DNA of 64,000 nt from Oscillospiraceae bacterium (lineage in GTDB: Bacteria; Bacillota; Clostridia; Oscillospirales; Ruminococcaceae). Positions 18,801 through 26,101 of the stretch are shown piece by piece. The stretch spans positions 124,001-188,000 of the forward strand of contig JAFTTI010000013.1 of NCBI GenBank assembly GCA_017466865.1, given 5' to 3'. Position numbers and translations under genes: made by a program. Below the pieces are notes generated by a model. It searched no databases, had not been told where the DNA came from, and worked only from the letters and a program-made list of their open reading frames with translations. Positions within the stretch are counted from its first letter, which is position 1; every line of letters starts with the position of its first letter.

Positions 18801-18993
18801 GTTCACCTGTGCCCTCTCTCTGAACTACCGACTCTCCTGTCATTTCAAAAACCTTGATGACACGGTATTCATCATCTTTAGCAACAGCAAGACCTATTAT
18901 CGTTCCTACTGTTCCCACTACAAGAACCGCTGCTGAAACAGTTATTATTTTCGCTTTCAGGGTCATAGCTGCAAAAAATTCTTTGATAGCCAA
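15877..18993 (-). CDS. Large FecR-domain surface protein with Thr-Pro-Glu linker and InlB-type repeats
   Basis: A 1038-residue protein anchored by one N-terminal membrane helix (residues ~17-37, ITVSAAVLVVGTVGTIIGLA). A FecR-type beta domain spans ~50-200 (GDILTVGEDSTLRISMDN, KIELMRGEILNEI, TPKATMAVRGTSFVVKVEE). After ~100 further residues comes a low-complexity linker of PEETT repeats, then several InlB B-repeat-like modules (clearest: EPGYTFVGWYYEDGTSATVD). There is no LPxTG or other C-terminal anchor. The start is a TTG with a perfect AGGAGGA 8 bp upstream. It is the last gene of the cyclase operon, 12 bp after the isomerase gene. FecR domains outside iron signalling often accompany CHASE2 cyclases, so this may be a sensor or cell-surface partner. 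The ligand is unknown. Confidence 0.82.
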   Translation of the reverse strand: MAIKEFFAAMTLKAKIITVSAAVLVVGTVGTIIGLAVAKDDEYRVIKVFEMTGESVVQREGTGELSAYVGMNLENGDILTVGEDSTLRISMDNDKYVLLDSGTVLKLNATGTSSDSKTKIELMRGEILNEITKPLSSNSSYEVATPKATMAVRGTSFVVKVEEDENGGYITNQQTLQGKVEVELLSPEGKKTGKKVIVSEDKSVTIVTTPNEESGNSAEVDGTSFFVIEDINGDFIVVDDPDKAVTEIDYTTISDNIKQIAIYSDDTRLMVLDEVVARKIREALDSEPRYTTTPEETTTPEETTIPEETTVPEVTTVPEETTLPEETTVPEMLTLPEETTIPGETTPEVTTVPEETTTPEETKAPSSTTAPTTTTTEETTTEEEVVEYTVEFMYSSSVVKTVTVKEGETVPASSIPTASFIGLDPETQYVIWKIGTEEFTSSYVVTSDLIITADTGSYNVITFIGLNGETLATEKTKWGQSLNQAGVTPPTITGGTNAKYTYDGKVLDMNMALSGNYTFRAYEIITITFYGINADIQEEFEFISGSSFSSMGYSVPTPEVSGNISGRWLDAEENPVTISTTQQFTQNTSYYANGYVTIKFLKEYTNSPGEYVSFGEDQEISVGGTLSTVPTPPTEPGYTFVGWYYEDGTSATVDANALFTENCNIIAKYEVAEYEVLAFYYNNMSTPALHQAITTGQTVTLPGTPTGFIAAKSDFVWVEISDGFTGTGLASGTPDYTNAYTYTTSITANSTTLATGTTVGVSDSHRRFIGLPRATITYYLNDTTESDYSYYVMGSTTYGKITNDKDPYYDMDYLNLSDFAEADGKDINIYNVSFTGWTYYDYNGNEITISEWESDNGTKGHLTAKPNVSYSVKTASQLYIEEYINTTPGNFVTLYNVPYDTVYSMSDLKSYWDNSNKDAYYSWATVTGVASAAGSEDGTYSSDDFSVEEDLIYPDASIYVRFNYTYDVTVKDLSSGNDLGTYTMNFSSSYSAPTLNAATVSSALGKNYSKIYTDINGTGESTLTFTETTYYDTVYIGN
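17845..18125 (-). repeat. Degenerate Thr-Pro-Glu-Glu-Thr repeat inside the FecR-domain gene
   Basis: About 15 tandem five- to six-codon units of the form TTxPEE, with x varying (T, I, V, L). The plus strand reads as repeated gttgtttcttcagg-like blocks. It encodes an extended linker between the FecR domain and the C-terminal repeats and may vary in length between strains. Confidence 0.85.
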
Positions 18994-19005
18994 GAAAATT
19001 CCTCC

Positions 19006-19785
19006 TTATTTCAATATGCCAAGAGTTTTGAGATATTCTGCTGATTTTCTCTGCGAATCTATATCAGATGTTTCTATGAGAACGCTTTTTGCATTCTTGA
19101 AATCTTCTTCAAAATGTTTTTTAAAGTTATTCCAGTCAATCTTTCCATCGCCGACAGCAAGATGAAGATCATCCTTAAGGTCGTTATCATTGATATGAAG
19201 ATGCTTTATGAACTGCGAAAGTTCTTTTGCAAAATCATCTGCATTATCACCGAAAACATTAGCGTGTGCATAATCAAGGCATACGCCGAAATTGTTTTTA
19301 TCCGAAAGATTTTCGGAAAGTTTTTTGAGCATTATAGGTGTATCATCAAACATATTTTCGAGATAAATATCGGTATTTTCATATTCATCGCAGATGTCTG
19401 AAAAGTATTCTGTATTTTTGTCGAGCCAACCTTTTAAGTAAAAATCCGATTTAAGCATAGGGGTATGGTTTGTGTGAAAAACCACTCCTTTAGCGCCGAT
19501 TTCGAGTGCTGTTTCGATACTCTCTCTTATTCTGTAATCCGCAACATCGCGGATTTTTTTATCTTCGCTGAAAAGAATTATATCAAAAAAAGCACCGTGC
19601 ATTGTATTATAATCGGGAAGTTTTACAGATTTATAGGTTGATATTATTTCTTTTTTCTTACCCTTATCATCCATTGTATCAGGAATGAAAAAATCATTAT
19701 ATTCAAAACCGAAACCATACTCTTCTGCAAGTTTCAGACTTTCATCAAGATTATTTATTTTAGGAATTATGAGGAAATTCTGCAT
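19006..19785 (-). CDS. TIM-barrel sugar phosphate isomerase/epimerase-like protein
   Basis: A 259-residue xylose-isomerase-like TIM-barrel protein (AP endonuclease 2 superfamily). The alternating strands carry metal-ligand-type residues: VVFHTNHTPM, DIYLENMFDD, NFGVCLDYAHANVFGD, HLHINDNDLKDDLHLAVGDG and SVLIETSD. Substrate not known. The start at 19785 has AAGGAGGT directly upstream; the longer frame from 19818 would run into the upstream cyclase gene. It lies 1 bp after the cyclase stop and 12 bp before the FecR-domain gene, so it is in one operon with both. Why a sugar isomerase-like enzyme sits there is unclear. Confidence 0.78.
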   Translation of the reverse strand: MQNFLIIPKINNLDESLKLAEEYGFGFEYNDFFIPDTMDDKGKKKEIISTYKSVKLPDYNTMHGAFFDIILFSEDKKIRDVADYRIRESIETALEIGAKGVVFHTNHTPMLKSDFYLKGWLDKNTEYFSDICDEYENTDIYLENMFDDTPIMLKKLSENLSDKNNFGVCLDYAHANVFGDNADDFAKELSQFIKHLHINDNDLKDDLHLAVGDGKIDWNNFKKHFEEDFKNAKSVLIETSDIDSQRKSAEYLKTLGILK

Positions 19786-19786
19786 A

Positions 19787-21589
19787 TCAGACCTCCTTAT
19801 CTGACTTTTCTTCTTCATTTATATCTACGAGAGAGTAAACAAATACTCCCTTTGATTTTCCCTTGAGTGGAATTTCGCCTATTTCTTCAACAGTTATTCT
19901 GTCCTTTACCTTTTCATAGACATATTCGCTTATAAGTACCTGACCGCGTTTTGCATTTGATTCAAGTCTTGCAGCAGTGTTTACTGTATCCCCTATTGCG
20001 GTATAGTCCATTCTGAAATCACAACCGATATTTCCTACAACGGCAGGGCCACAGTTTACTCCGACGCCAAAGCTTACGGATTTTCCGTATTTTTCAAGAA
20101 ACTGACTTTCTATTGCGTTTCCACCGTCAACTATAGCCTTTGCAGTTTTAACCGCTCTGAAAACATAATCGTCAAGGTCGAAAGGCGCGTTGAAAACTGC
20201 CATTGTAGCGTCGCCTATAAACTTATCAAGCGTTCCGCCGTTATCGAAAATCGAGTTTGTTGTGAGATTCAAGTAACTATTCAAAATATCTACAACCTGT
20301 TCAGGCTCAAGACTTTCAGACATAGGTGTAAACCCTCTGATGTCAACAAAAAGAACTGCAATATCTCTGTTTTCTCCACCGAGTTTAATATGATAATTTC
20401 CTGTTTTTGCGATTTCTTCAACAACCTGAGGAGCTACATATTTTTTAAACGCCGCTGTTATCTTTTTCTTTTCAGCAGACGCTTCAAGGTATCTTCTTAT
20501 GATATTTATAAGGTAATAGATAAGCGAGAATAAAGGTGCGTATAGAATGGGGAATGATGTTCCGACACTGTTTAAAGCCACTCCTCCTATAACGCTTCCC
20601 GCTACGGCTACAACTGTAACTCCCGATGAAACGGCGAGCTTAAATTTTCTTGAAACAAAATAAACCACCGCCGATATAAGTCCGCTTAAAAATGCAGAAA
20701 GAACGCGATTTGCAGGGACAGGACATTTTTCATCAAGCAATGCCTGAACTATATTCGCGTGGATTTCAACTCCAAACATCTGGTCTGCGCTGTTAGGAAC
20801 GGAGAACTGGTCCTGAAGTCCTGTTGCATAAGCACCTACCATAACGATACAATCTGTGAAAATTTTAGGGTCAACCTTTCCTGAAACAACATCACAAAGA
20901 GAAATATGTTCGTAGTCATAAGGACGCCCTGCATAGTTTATCCACATTCTGCCGTTTTTATCAAGTTCGGGGGTTTTCATAACATTACCTGTATTCTGAC
21001 AATAGAGAGAATAGATTTCGTGTGCAAAACTTCCATAAGTTTTGCTTTCAAAATCGGTTGTTACAAACGCTGAACGAACGATGCCGTCTTCATCGGCAGT
21101 TGAGTTTACAAAGCCTGTTATTGCATGATCCTCTATAATAGGCTGTTCTATTTCTGATATATTGAAATGATCGATATAAGGCTTTCCGTCCTCGGTTGTC
21201 TTATATACACTTGTATAATTTATGTAAGAACCTGCTACAACTTTTCCGCTGTTTTCGCAGGCTTCTTTAAGTGCGTTATCAGAAGCCTCGTCAGTTTCGC
21301 CGAAAATCATTACATCGACACCGATAACGGCGGGATAATCGCCCAGAGCGTTTATTACATCCGCATAGACTGTTCTGTCCCATGTATTCAAAGGCCCGAG
21401 TTCCTGCAATGTTCTGTCATCTATTGCAACAATTTTTATCTTGTTGTTGATTCCTCTCGGTTGCTGATAGAGTTTATCCCGAAGAAGCGAATCGAACGAA
21501 TAAAAAATGTCAGAAAATCCGACAAGAAATGTTACGGCAAAAGCAATAACAAAGCCTGAAATATATATCATTGCAGATTTTTTCTTCAT
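19787..21589 (-). CDS. CHASE2-domain adenylate cyclase (class III)
   Basis: A 600-residue membrane enzyme. One N-terminal helix (residues 8-28) is followed by an extracytoplasmic CHASE2 sensor domain (~30-290; IKIVAIDDRTLQELGPLN, VIGVDVMIFGE, GRMWINYAGRP). Then come three membrane helices (~295-365) and a class III cyclase domain (~405-590). The metal-binding aspartates are in AVLFVDIRGFTPMSE and DKFIGDATMAVF. The Lys in TLDKFIGD and the Thr in MDYTAIGDTVN form the usual adenine-selecting pair, and Asn and Arg in TVNTAARLE are the transition-state residues. It should therefore make cAMP. It heads a three-gene operon and is divergent from a GAF-GGDEF gene. Confidence 0.93.
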   Translation of the reverse strand: MKKKSAMIYISGFVIAFAVTFLVGFSDIFYSFDSLLRDKLYQQPRGINNKIKIVAIDDRTLQELGPLNTWDRTVYADVINALGDYPAVIGVDVMIFGETDEASDNALKEACENSGKVVAGSYINYTSVYKTTEDGKPYIDHFNISEIEQPIIEDHAITGFVNSTADEDGIVRSAFVTTDFESKTYGSFAHEIYSLYCQNTGNVMKTPELDKNGRMWINYAGRPYDYEHISLCDVVSGKVDPKIFTDCIVMVGAYATGLQDQFSVPNSADQMFGVEIHANIVQALLDEKCPVPANRVLSAFLSGLISAVVYFVSRKFKLAVSSGVTVVAVAGSVIGGVALNSVGTSFPILYAPLFSLIYYLINIIRRYLEASAEKKKITAAFKKYVAPQVVEEIAKTGNYHIKLGGENRDIAVLFVDIRGFTPMSESLEPEQVVDILNSYLNLTTNSIFDNGGTLDKFIGDATMAVFNAPFDLDDYVFRAVKTAKAIVDGGNAIESQFLEKYGKSVSFGVGVNCGPAVVGNIGCDFRMDYTAIGDTVNTAARLESNAKRGQVLISEYVYEKVKDRITVEEIGEIPLKGKSKGVFVYSLVDINEEEKSDKEV

Positions 21590-21624
21590 CAGAAACGCTC
21601 CTTTTGCATTTTACTTACCAAAAT

Positions 21625-21653
21625 ATTATAACATATTTTTTTCGGCTTGTCAC
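21625..21653 (-). promoter_or_regulatory. Promoter of the CHASE2 cyclase operon
   Basis: Minus strand GTGACA, 17 bp, TATAAT, ~35 bp before the cyclase start. It diverges from the GGDEF promoter ~60 bp away. Confidence 0.7.
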
Positions 21654-21670
21654 TATATTTTTTAAAATTT

Positions 21671-21726
21671 TGTTTACAATTTATTAAAAATGTTAATTTT
21701 TTTTAAATTTCTGTTTACAAATTATT
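21671..21726 (+). repeat. Direct repeat TGTTTACAA-TTATT between divergent promoters
   Basis: Two copies, 21671-21685 and 21712-21726, differ only at the base after TGTTTACAA and start 41 bp apart (about four helical turns). The second contains the -35 box of the GGDEF promoter. Possible regulator-binding sites; the surrounding DNA is very A/T-rich, so chance is not excluded. Confidence 0.4.
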
Positions 21727-21742
21727 GAATACATGATATAAT
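21714..21742 (+). promoter_or_regulatory. Promoter of the GAF-GGDEF gene
   Basis: TTTACA, 17 bp, TATAAT with an extended TG before the -10 box, 34 bp before the ATG. Confidence 0.75.
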
Positions 21743-21775
21743 ATTTAAAATTAAAATTTTATGTGAGGGATTTGT

Positions 21776-22807
21776 ATGGAAAAACAGTGCTCATCAGATG
21801 CTATTCTTGATAATTTTTTTGCTATAACACAAAGTCTTTATAAAGAAATGTCGAAGCCTGACAATGACTCATCAAGCGATCACGCTGAGATTTATCGCCT
21901 TCTGACAGACCTTGGCAGAACTCTTGTTGACGCCGACAGAGCAAGTTTCTGGAAATGGGATAAAAGAAATCATACTTTATGGACAACCGCTGCCGTTGGT
22001 GAAGGCAGAATAACTATCCCCGAAGGAACAGGCCTTGTGGGCAAGGCACTTATGGAAAAACGCGCTATTATTACAAACGACCCTTATAACTGCCCCGATT
22101 TCAACTCATCGGTTGACAAGAAAACAGGATATGTTACAAACTCTATCCTTGTTATGCCTATTTCAAACTGTAAGGGTGAATTTATCGGTGCTTATCAGGT
22201 CATAAACAAACTTTCGGGTAATGGCTTTGATATGGAAGAAGATGTTAAAAGACTTTCACTTGCTGCGTTCATTTGCGGAATAACACTTGAATCAGACAGT
22301 TTCCTCGAAGATTCATTGCACGATAAGCTTACTGAGCTCAAAAACAGAGCAGGATTTTACAGTGACTATACAAAAATTTACGAAGAAATCCTCAAAGATA
22401 CAAGTGCTGACAGAAATGTATCTCTTATTATATGCGACATTGACTTTTTCAAGAAAGTAAACGATACATACGGTCATAACGCAGGAGATGCTGTTCTTCG
22501 TCATGTTGCCTCAATGTTCAGAACAAACGCAAGACCGGGCGACGGAATCTATCGTTGGGGCGGAGAAGAATTTTTAGTCGTTCTTCCCGATACAAACAAG
22601 GAACAGGCTATTGATATTGCCGAAAGACTGAGAACTTCTGTTATGGAATCTGTATGTCATTTTGAAGAACTCAACATAAAGGTTACTATGAGTTTTGGGC
22701 TTACTGTTCTTAATATGGATAATCCTATTGAAGAAAATATAAAAATTGCCGACGAAAGACTTTATAAAGCAAAAGAAGGCGGAAGAAACAGAGTTATTTC
22801 AGACTAA
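21776..22807 (+). CDS. GAF-GGDEF diguanylate cyclase
   Basis: A 343-residue cytoplasmic protein. A GAF domain (~30-180; VDADRASFWKWDKR, EGTGLVGKALMEKRAIITND, SILVMPISN) precedes a GGDEF domain (~185-343) opening DKLTELKNRAGF. The metal site SLIICDIDFFKKVNDTYGHN and the active-site loop YRWGGEEFLVV are intact. The product-inhibition site is also there: RPGD lies exactly five residues before GGEEF. It should be an active, feedback-inhibited c-di-GMP synthase controlled by a ligand bound to GAF. GAGGG precedes the ATG. It is a single-gene unit, divergent from the cAMP cyclase operon. Confidence 0.92.
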   Translation: MEKQCSSDAILDNFFAITQSLYKEMSKPDNDSSSDHAEIYRLLTDLGRTLVDADRASFWKWDKRNHTLWTTAAVGEGRITIPEGTGLVGKALMEKRAIITNDPYNCPDFNSSVDKKTGYVTNSILVMPISNCKGEFIGAYQVINKLSGNGFDMEEDVKRLSLAAFICGITLESDSFLEDSLHDKLTELKNRAGFYSDYTKIYEEILKDTSADRNVSLIICDIDFFKKVNDTYGHNAGDAVLRHVASMFRTNARPGDGIYRWGGEEFLVVLPDTNKEQAIDIAERLRTSVMESVCHFEELNIKVTMSFGLTVLNMDNPIEENIKIADERLYKAKEGGRNRVISD

Positions 22808-22811
22808 AAAT

Positions 22812-22843
22812 AAATGGTATCGAGCAAAAACTCGATACCATTT
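22812..22843. terminator. Bidirectional terminator between GGDEF gene and XRE regulator
   Basis: Thirteen-bp inverted repeat AAATGGTATCGAG/CTCGATACCATTT with a six-base A-rich loop and T-runs on both strands, between two converging genes. Confidence 0.9.
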
Positions 22844-22847
22844 TTAT

Positions 22848-23471
22848 TTACGCTATCTTCTTTTTTCTGATAAGTGTTCCTATCGTAATACCCGCTATTG
22901 ACAGTGATGCGCCTATAAAAAGATTTATAGGGTCCCACCAGATAACCTGTCTGTAAACCTGGTTATTCATCTCAAATTCGTCAACTGTTCCGACAAAGAA
23001 ATACATAAGTGCAAAGACAAGAACAGAAATCCACTTGAATTTTCCGAAATAATCCCTCGTCCCTATTATCGCAGATGAGAAAAAGAATGTTATCGGGATA
23101 ATATCATAGGCTATCTGCGCTAAGCGTATATTCTGAATATACATCGGTGCTAATGAACATAATGTCCATATCAAAAGAGTTCCTATAATAAGGATTACTT
23201 TAGCGAGTCTTTCTTTGCTTTTTACTGTGTTTGTGCTTTCTTCGAGATATTCTTTATAAGTTCCGTTCAATGATGTTTCCTCCTTTAAGAGATAATCAAG
23301 ACTTACGGAATATAAATCACTCATTTTAATAACGCTTATAATATCGGGATAGGATTTACCGTTTTCCCAGTTTGAAATAGTCTGTCTGCTGACACCAAGA
23401 CTTTCGGCCGCTTGTTCTTGCGTAAGCCCCGACTCATTTCTTGATTTTTTTATGAGTGCGCTTATTTCCAT
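22848..23471 (-). CDS. XRE-family transcriptional regulator with membrane helices
   Basis: A 207-residue protein. An N-terminal Cro/C1-type helix-turn-helix (residues 1-65; LTQEQAAESLGVSRQTISNW, GKSYPDIISVIKMSDLYSVS) is joined by a short linker to about four membrane helices (~residues 85-200). Such membrane-tethered XRE regulators are common in Clostridia; they probably sense a membrane or peptide signal. The ATG at 23471 follows AGAGGTGA; a longer frame from 23522 has no good ribosome site and no family support. A 42-residue membrane protein is encoded 135 bp upstream on the same strand. Confidence 0.85.
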   Translation of the reverse strand: MEISALIKKSRNESGLTQEQAAESLGVSRQTISNWENGKSYPDIISVIKMSDLYSVSLDYLLKEETSLNGTYKEYLEESTNTVKSKERLAKVILIIGTLLIWTLCSLAPMYIQNIRLAQIAYDIIPITFFFSSAIIGTRDYFGKFKWISVLVFALMYFFVGTVDEFEMNNQVYRQVIWWDPINLFIGASLSIAGITIGTLIRKKKIA

Positions 23472-23606
23472 TTTGTCTTTCACCTCTTTTTGTTTTAGTC
23501 CTCTTTGTGAGAACAACATCAATATAACGGATTTTTCATAAAGTGTCTATCAAAAGGCTTTTACAACGGCAGAATTTCTATGTAAAAATTCTTTTACATA
23601 GCATAA

Positions 23607-23735
23607 TTACTTTGTTTCTTCTTTGTTTTCAGAACTTGTTTCTGATTTATTTCCGCTGAAATTCATTATAACCGCCGAAACGATACCTACAGCTAAAATT
23701 CCTAAAACTATATAATCTGATAATGTAAGATACAT
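23607..23735 (-). CDS. Small single-helix membrane protein, 42 residues
   Basis: A short frame starting at the ATG at 23735 with AAGAGGTGA at proper distance. It reads MYLTLSDYIVLGILAVGIVS, then AVIMNFSGNK and a hydrophilic, acidic tail ending ENKEETK. One membrane helix (residues ~8-25). No family recognised. It lies upstream of the XRE-membrane regulator on the same strand and could be a regulatory partner, but a weak hairpin (23578-23601) separates the two. The good ribosome site and normal codon use suggest it is a real gene. Confidence 0.6.
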   Translation of the reverse strand: MYLTLSDYIVLGILAVGIVSAVIMNFSGNKSETSSENKEETK

Positions 23736-23787
23736 TTTTTGTTCACCTCTTGATGTTATTTTAACTTAACGAGGAATAGTTTGTCTA

Positions 23788-23816
23788 TTGAAAATCTGCA
23801 CAATATATGTTATACT
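23788..23816 (+). promoter_or_regulatory. Promoter of the DUF885 lipoprotein gene
   Basis: TTGAAA, 17 bp, TATACT, 29 bp before the ATG at 23846. The position of the -10 box rules out upstream in-frame starts. Confidence 0.7.
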
Positions 23817-23845
23817 TTATTAAGTATTTTTGTCAGGAGATTATT

Positions 23846-25513
23846 ATGAAAAAGATAGTTCCTTTTATTTTATTATCGGCTTTTATCCTTTCTTCATGTT
23901 CTGCAGATAAAGGACCTGATTTTTCTGAATTTGTAAAAAACGAAACAGAAAATCAGGATAGTTCTTTTTATACAGTAATCACAAACGAAGAAACAGGTGA
24001 AGAATTTTTTAAACTTAAAAAGCAGGAAATTCCCACTCAAAGCGTTATTCAGAAAGAATATTCCGATAAGCTTTCTTCTCTTTCAGAATTTGATTATGAC
24101 TCACTTACAGAAGACGAAAAGCTTTTATATGATATTTTAGAAAGAGAATACGAAATCAAAAAATCAGGTGCGAAATATACTTTATATGATGACATTCTTT
24201 CATCTGAAACCGGAGTTCATATTTCTCTTGTGAACTCGCTCTGTGATTTCGAGATAAAAGATAAGAGTGATGCAGAGAAATATCTTTTACTTTACAAAGA
24301 TGTAAATGGCTTTATCGACAGCGTTATCGCCTATGAGAAAAAGCGTTCTGATGCAGGGATAACAAGGCATAAAAACGATGCCGAGATAATCGTTTCTGAT
24401 TGTTTATCAATAGCAGAAAATCCCGAAAGAATAATGTCGGCATTTGAGAAAAAGCTCAAAAACATTGGCATTACAGACGCTGAAAGAAAAGAACTTATTT
24501 CAGAACACAACAGACTCACAAAAGAGGTTTTTGTTCCTGCTTATAAAAAACTTGCAAGAGAAATAAAAAAATTTCCTACAAGAACAACGGGCGGATTGTC
24601 TACTATCTCTGACGGAAAAGAATACTATGCACAGAAAATTTCTTCATTTTACGGAAAAGAAATAAATCCCGATGAGATAATAAAAAATCTTGATAACGAT
24701 TTATACTACTATGAAGGAATCTTTCTTTCAACGGCATCATCTTTTCCCGAAACTTTCTATGCGGATAATTTCGGAATAAAAATTCCATATTCATCGGTTG
24801 AAGAAATACTCCCTGATTATCTTAAAAAAGCCGAAAACAATTTCCCTTATTTAGAAAAATTCATTCCCGAAACGGAATATACTTCTATTTTAAAGTTTCC
24901 CGTTATGGCGGATGAGAAAAAACTTACGAAAGTTAAAATCAGCACAGTTTATCCCATAAACGAAACTATGGATTATATCTCTTCTGACTTTTTCCCGGGC
25001 GGTGCTTACAGAGATTTCGCTTATGAGAATTATGTTTCTGACAGCAGAAGAAAAGCCTTTAAAAACGAAAGTTTTGCAGATGGTTGGGATATGTATGCAA
25101 AATGCGAAATGAATAAACTCGTTTATGGAAATACTCCCTCACAGACGCTTATGAATTCAAATTCGGTTTTCTGGGTTATGATTATAGCAAGGGTTGATAT
25201 GGGTGTAAACTATGAAGGATGGGGCGAAACAGAGGTTGACAATTTCTTTAAAGAACATAACCTTTCTGTTCCTCTGGCTGAATATTATTACAACCTCGCT
25301 GTTCAGAAACCTTTTTACTGTATGAAAGATTACCTTTGTTTCCACGAAATAACATCTGCAAAGGAAAATTTAAAATCGACCTACGGCAGAGGTTTTGACG
25401 AAAAGCTGTTCAACGAAACTGTTCTTAAAAACGGATATCTTCCGCTTGATATAATGAACGAAAGAATAATATCGGATTATAAGAAATCTGTTTCAGAAAC
25501 TAATGAAGAATAA
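23846..25513 (+). CDS. DUF885-family lipoprotein, metal-binding motif lost
   Basis: A 555-residue lipoprotein: signal peptide MKKIVPFILLSAFILSSC with the lipobox cysteine at residue 18. The body resembles DUF885 proteins, zinc-peptidase-like proteins, in its length, helical make-up and C-terminus (GYLPLDIMNERI). Family members usually carry an HExxxxH-type motif (HEGYPGHLY-like) followed by a GWA.Y segment. Here the corresponding stretch appears to be SDFFPGGAYRDF followed by FADGWDMYAKCE, so both histidines and the glutamate are gone. It is probably not a metallopeptidase any more, perhaps a binding protein. AGGAGA precedes the ATG at 23846. It has its own promoter and terminator. Confidence 0.72.
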   Translation: MKKIVPFILLSAFILSSCSADKGPDFSEFVKNETENQDSSFYTVITNEETGEEFFKLKKQEIPTQSVIQKEYSDKLSSLSEFDYDSLTEDEKLLYDILEREYEIKKSGAKYTLYDDILSSETGVHISLVNSLCDFEIKDKSDAEKYLLLYKDVNGFIDSVIAYEKKRSDAGITRHKNDAEIIVSDCLSIAENPERIMSAFEKKLKNIGITDAERKELISEHNRLTKEVFVPAYKKLAREIKKFPTRTTGGLSTISDGKEYYAQKISSFYGKEINPDEIIKNLDNDLYYYEGIFLSTASSFPETFYADNFGIKIPYSSVEEILPDYLKKAENNFPYLEKFIPETEYTSILKFPVMADEKKLTKVKISTVYPINETMDYISSDFFPGGAYRDFAYENYVSDSRRKAFKNESFADGWDMYAKCEMNKLVYGNTPSQTLMNSNSVFWVMIIARVDMGVNYEGWGETEVDNFFKEHNLSVPLAEYYYNLAVQKPFYCMKDYLCFHEITSAKENLKSTYGRGFDEKLFNETVLKNGYLPLDIMNERIISDYKKSVSETNEE

Positions 25514-25515
25514 CA

Positions 25516-25548
25516 AAAACCATACCCTTAAACTGAGGGTATGGTTTT
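25516..25548. terminator. Bidirectional terminator between DUF885 gene and radical SAM gene
   Basis: Thirteen-bp inverted repeat AAAACCATACCCT/AGGGTATGGTTTT followed by ATTTTTTC on the plus strand. It also ends the minus-strand kinase/AAA operon. Confidence 0.88.
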
Positions 25549-26101
25549 ATTTTTTCAGCGGTATTCCTATCGACCATATTTTTCCGCCGTTGTTTACGAT
25601 TTCACTCTGTCTGTTTGCTGTTTCAAAACCTTCGTATCTTTCTGAAAGTGATTTATCAATAACAAAAAGGCGTTGATTTTCAGAACCTTTTATTCCGCGG
25701 TTTTTATTGAGTTCATCGATATACTCTCCGTCGACAACAGCGCCACATAGGTCAATTATTTCCCTTGTCAGAGGGTTTTTACAAAGTTCCTCAAAAGAAA
25801 AACCTGTATAGATAAGAATATCTGTTATTCCTATTTCTCTTATTTTTCGGACGAGAGAAAGAAGTTCATCGGGTTGTAAGAAAGGCTCTCCTCCTGTGAT
25901 AGTCACACCATCGGTTTTATCCTTATATTTTTCTATGATGTCTGTTATTGTTTCAACAGAAATATCCTTATCGGGATTTTCTTCCCATAGTTCAGGGTTT
26001 GAACAGTTTTTGCATTTTCTTTTACAACCTATTGTCCAGATACCCATTCTTTTTCCGTATCCCAATGTTTTAACGGGATAATATATTCTGTCAATCTGCA
26101 T
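25547..26101 (-). CDS. Radical SAM activating-enzyme-like protein (NrdG type)
   Basis: A 184-residue compact radical SAM protein like the activases of anaerobic ribonucleotide reductase. The 4Fe-4S motif is CxxxCxxC (Cys27, Cys31, Cys34: IGCKRKCKNCSNPELW), followed by VTITGGEPFLQPDEL for SAM binding and LIYTGFSFEEL. NrdG-type proteins normally neighbour nrdD; here no glycyl-radical enzyme is nearby, and the gene is the last of a kinase/FHA/AAA operon. Its start overlaps the FHA gene end by 11 bp (ATG at 26101; a TTG two codons earlier is possible). The substrate is unknown. A role in modifying or activating another operon product is inferred only from position. Confidence 0.82.
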   Translation of the reverse strand: MQIDRIYYPVKTLGYGKRMGIWTIGCKRKCKNCSNPELWEENPDKDISVETITDIIEKYKDKTDGVTITGGEPFLQPDELLSLVRKIREIGITDILIYTGFSFEELCKNPLTREIIDLCGAVVDGEYIDELNKNRGIKGSENQRLFVIDKSLSERYEGFETANRQSEIVNNGGKIWSIGIPLKK

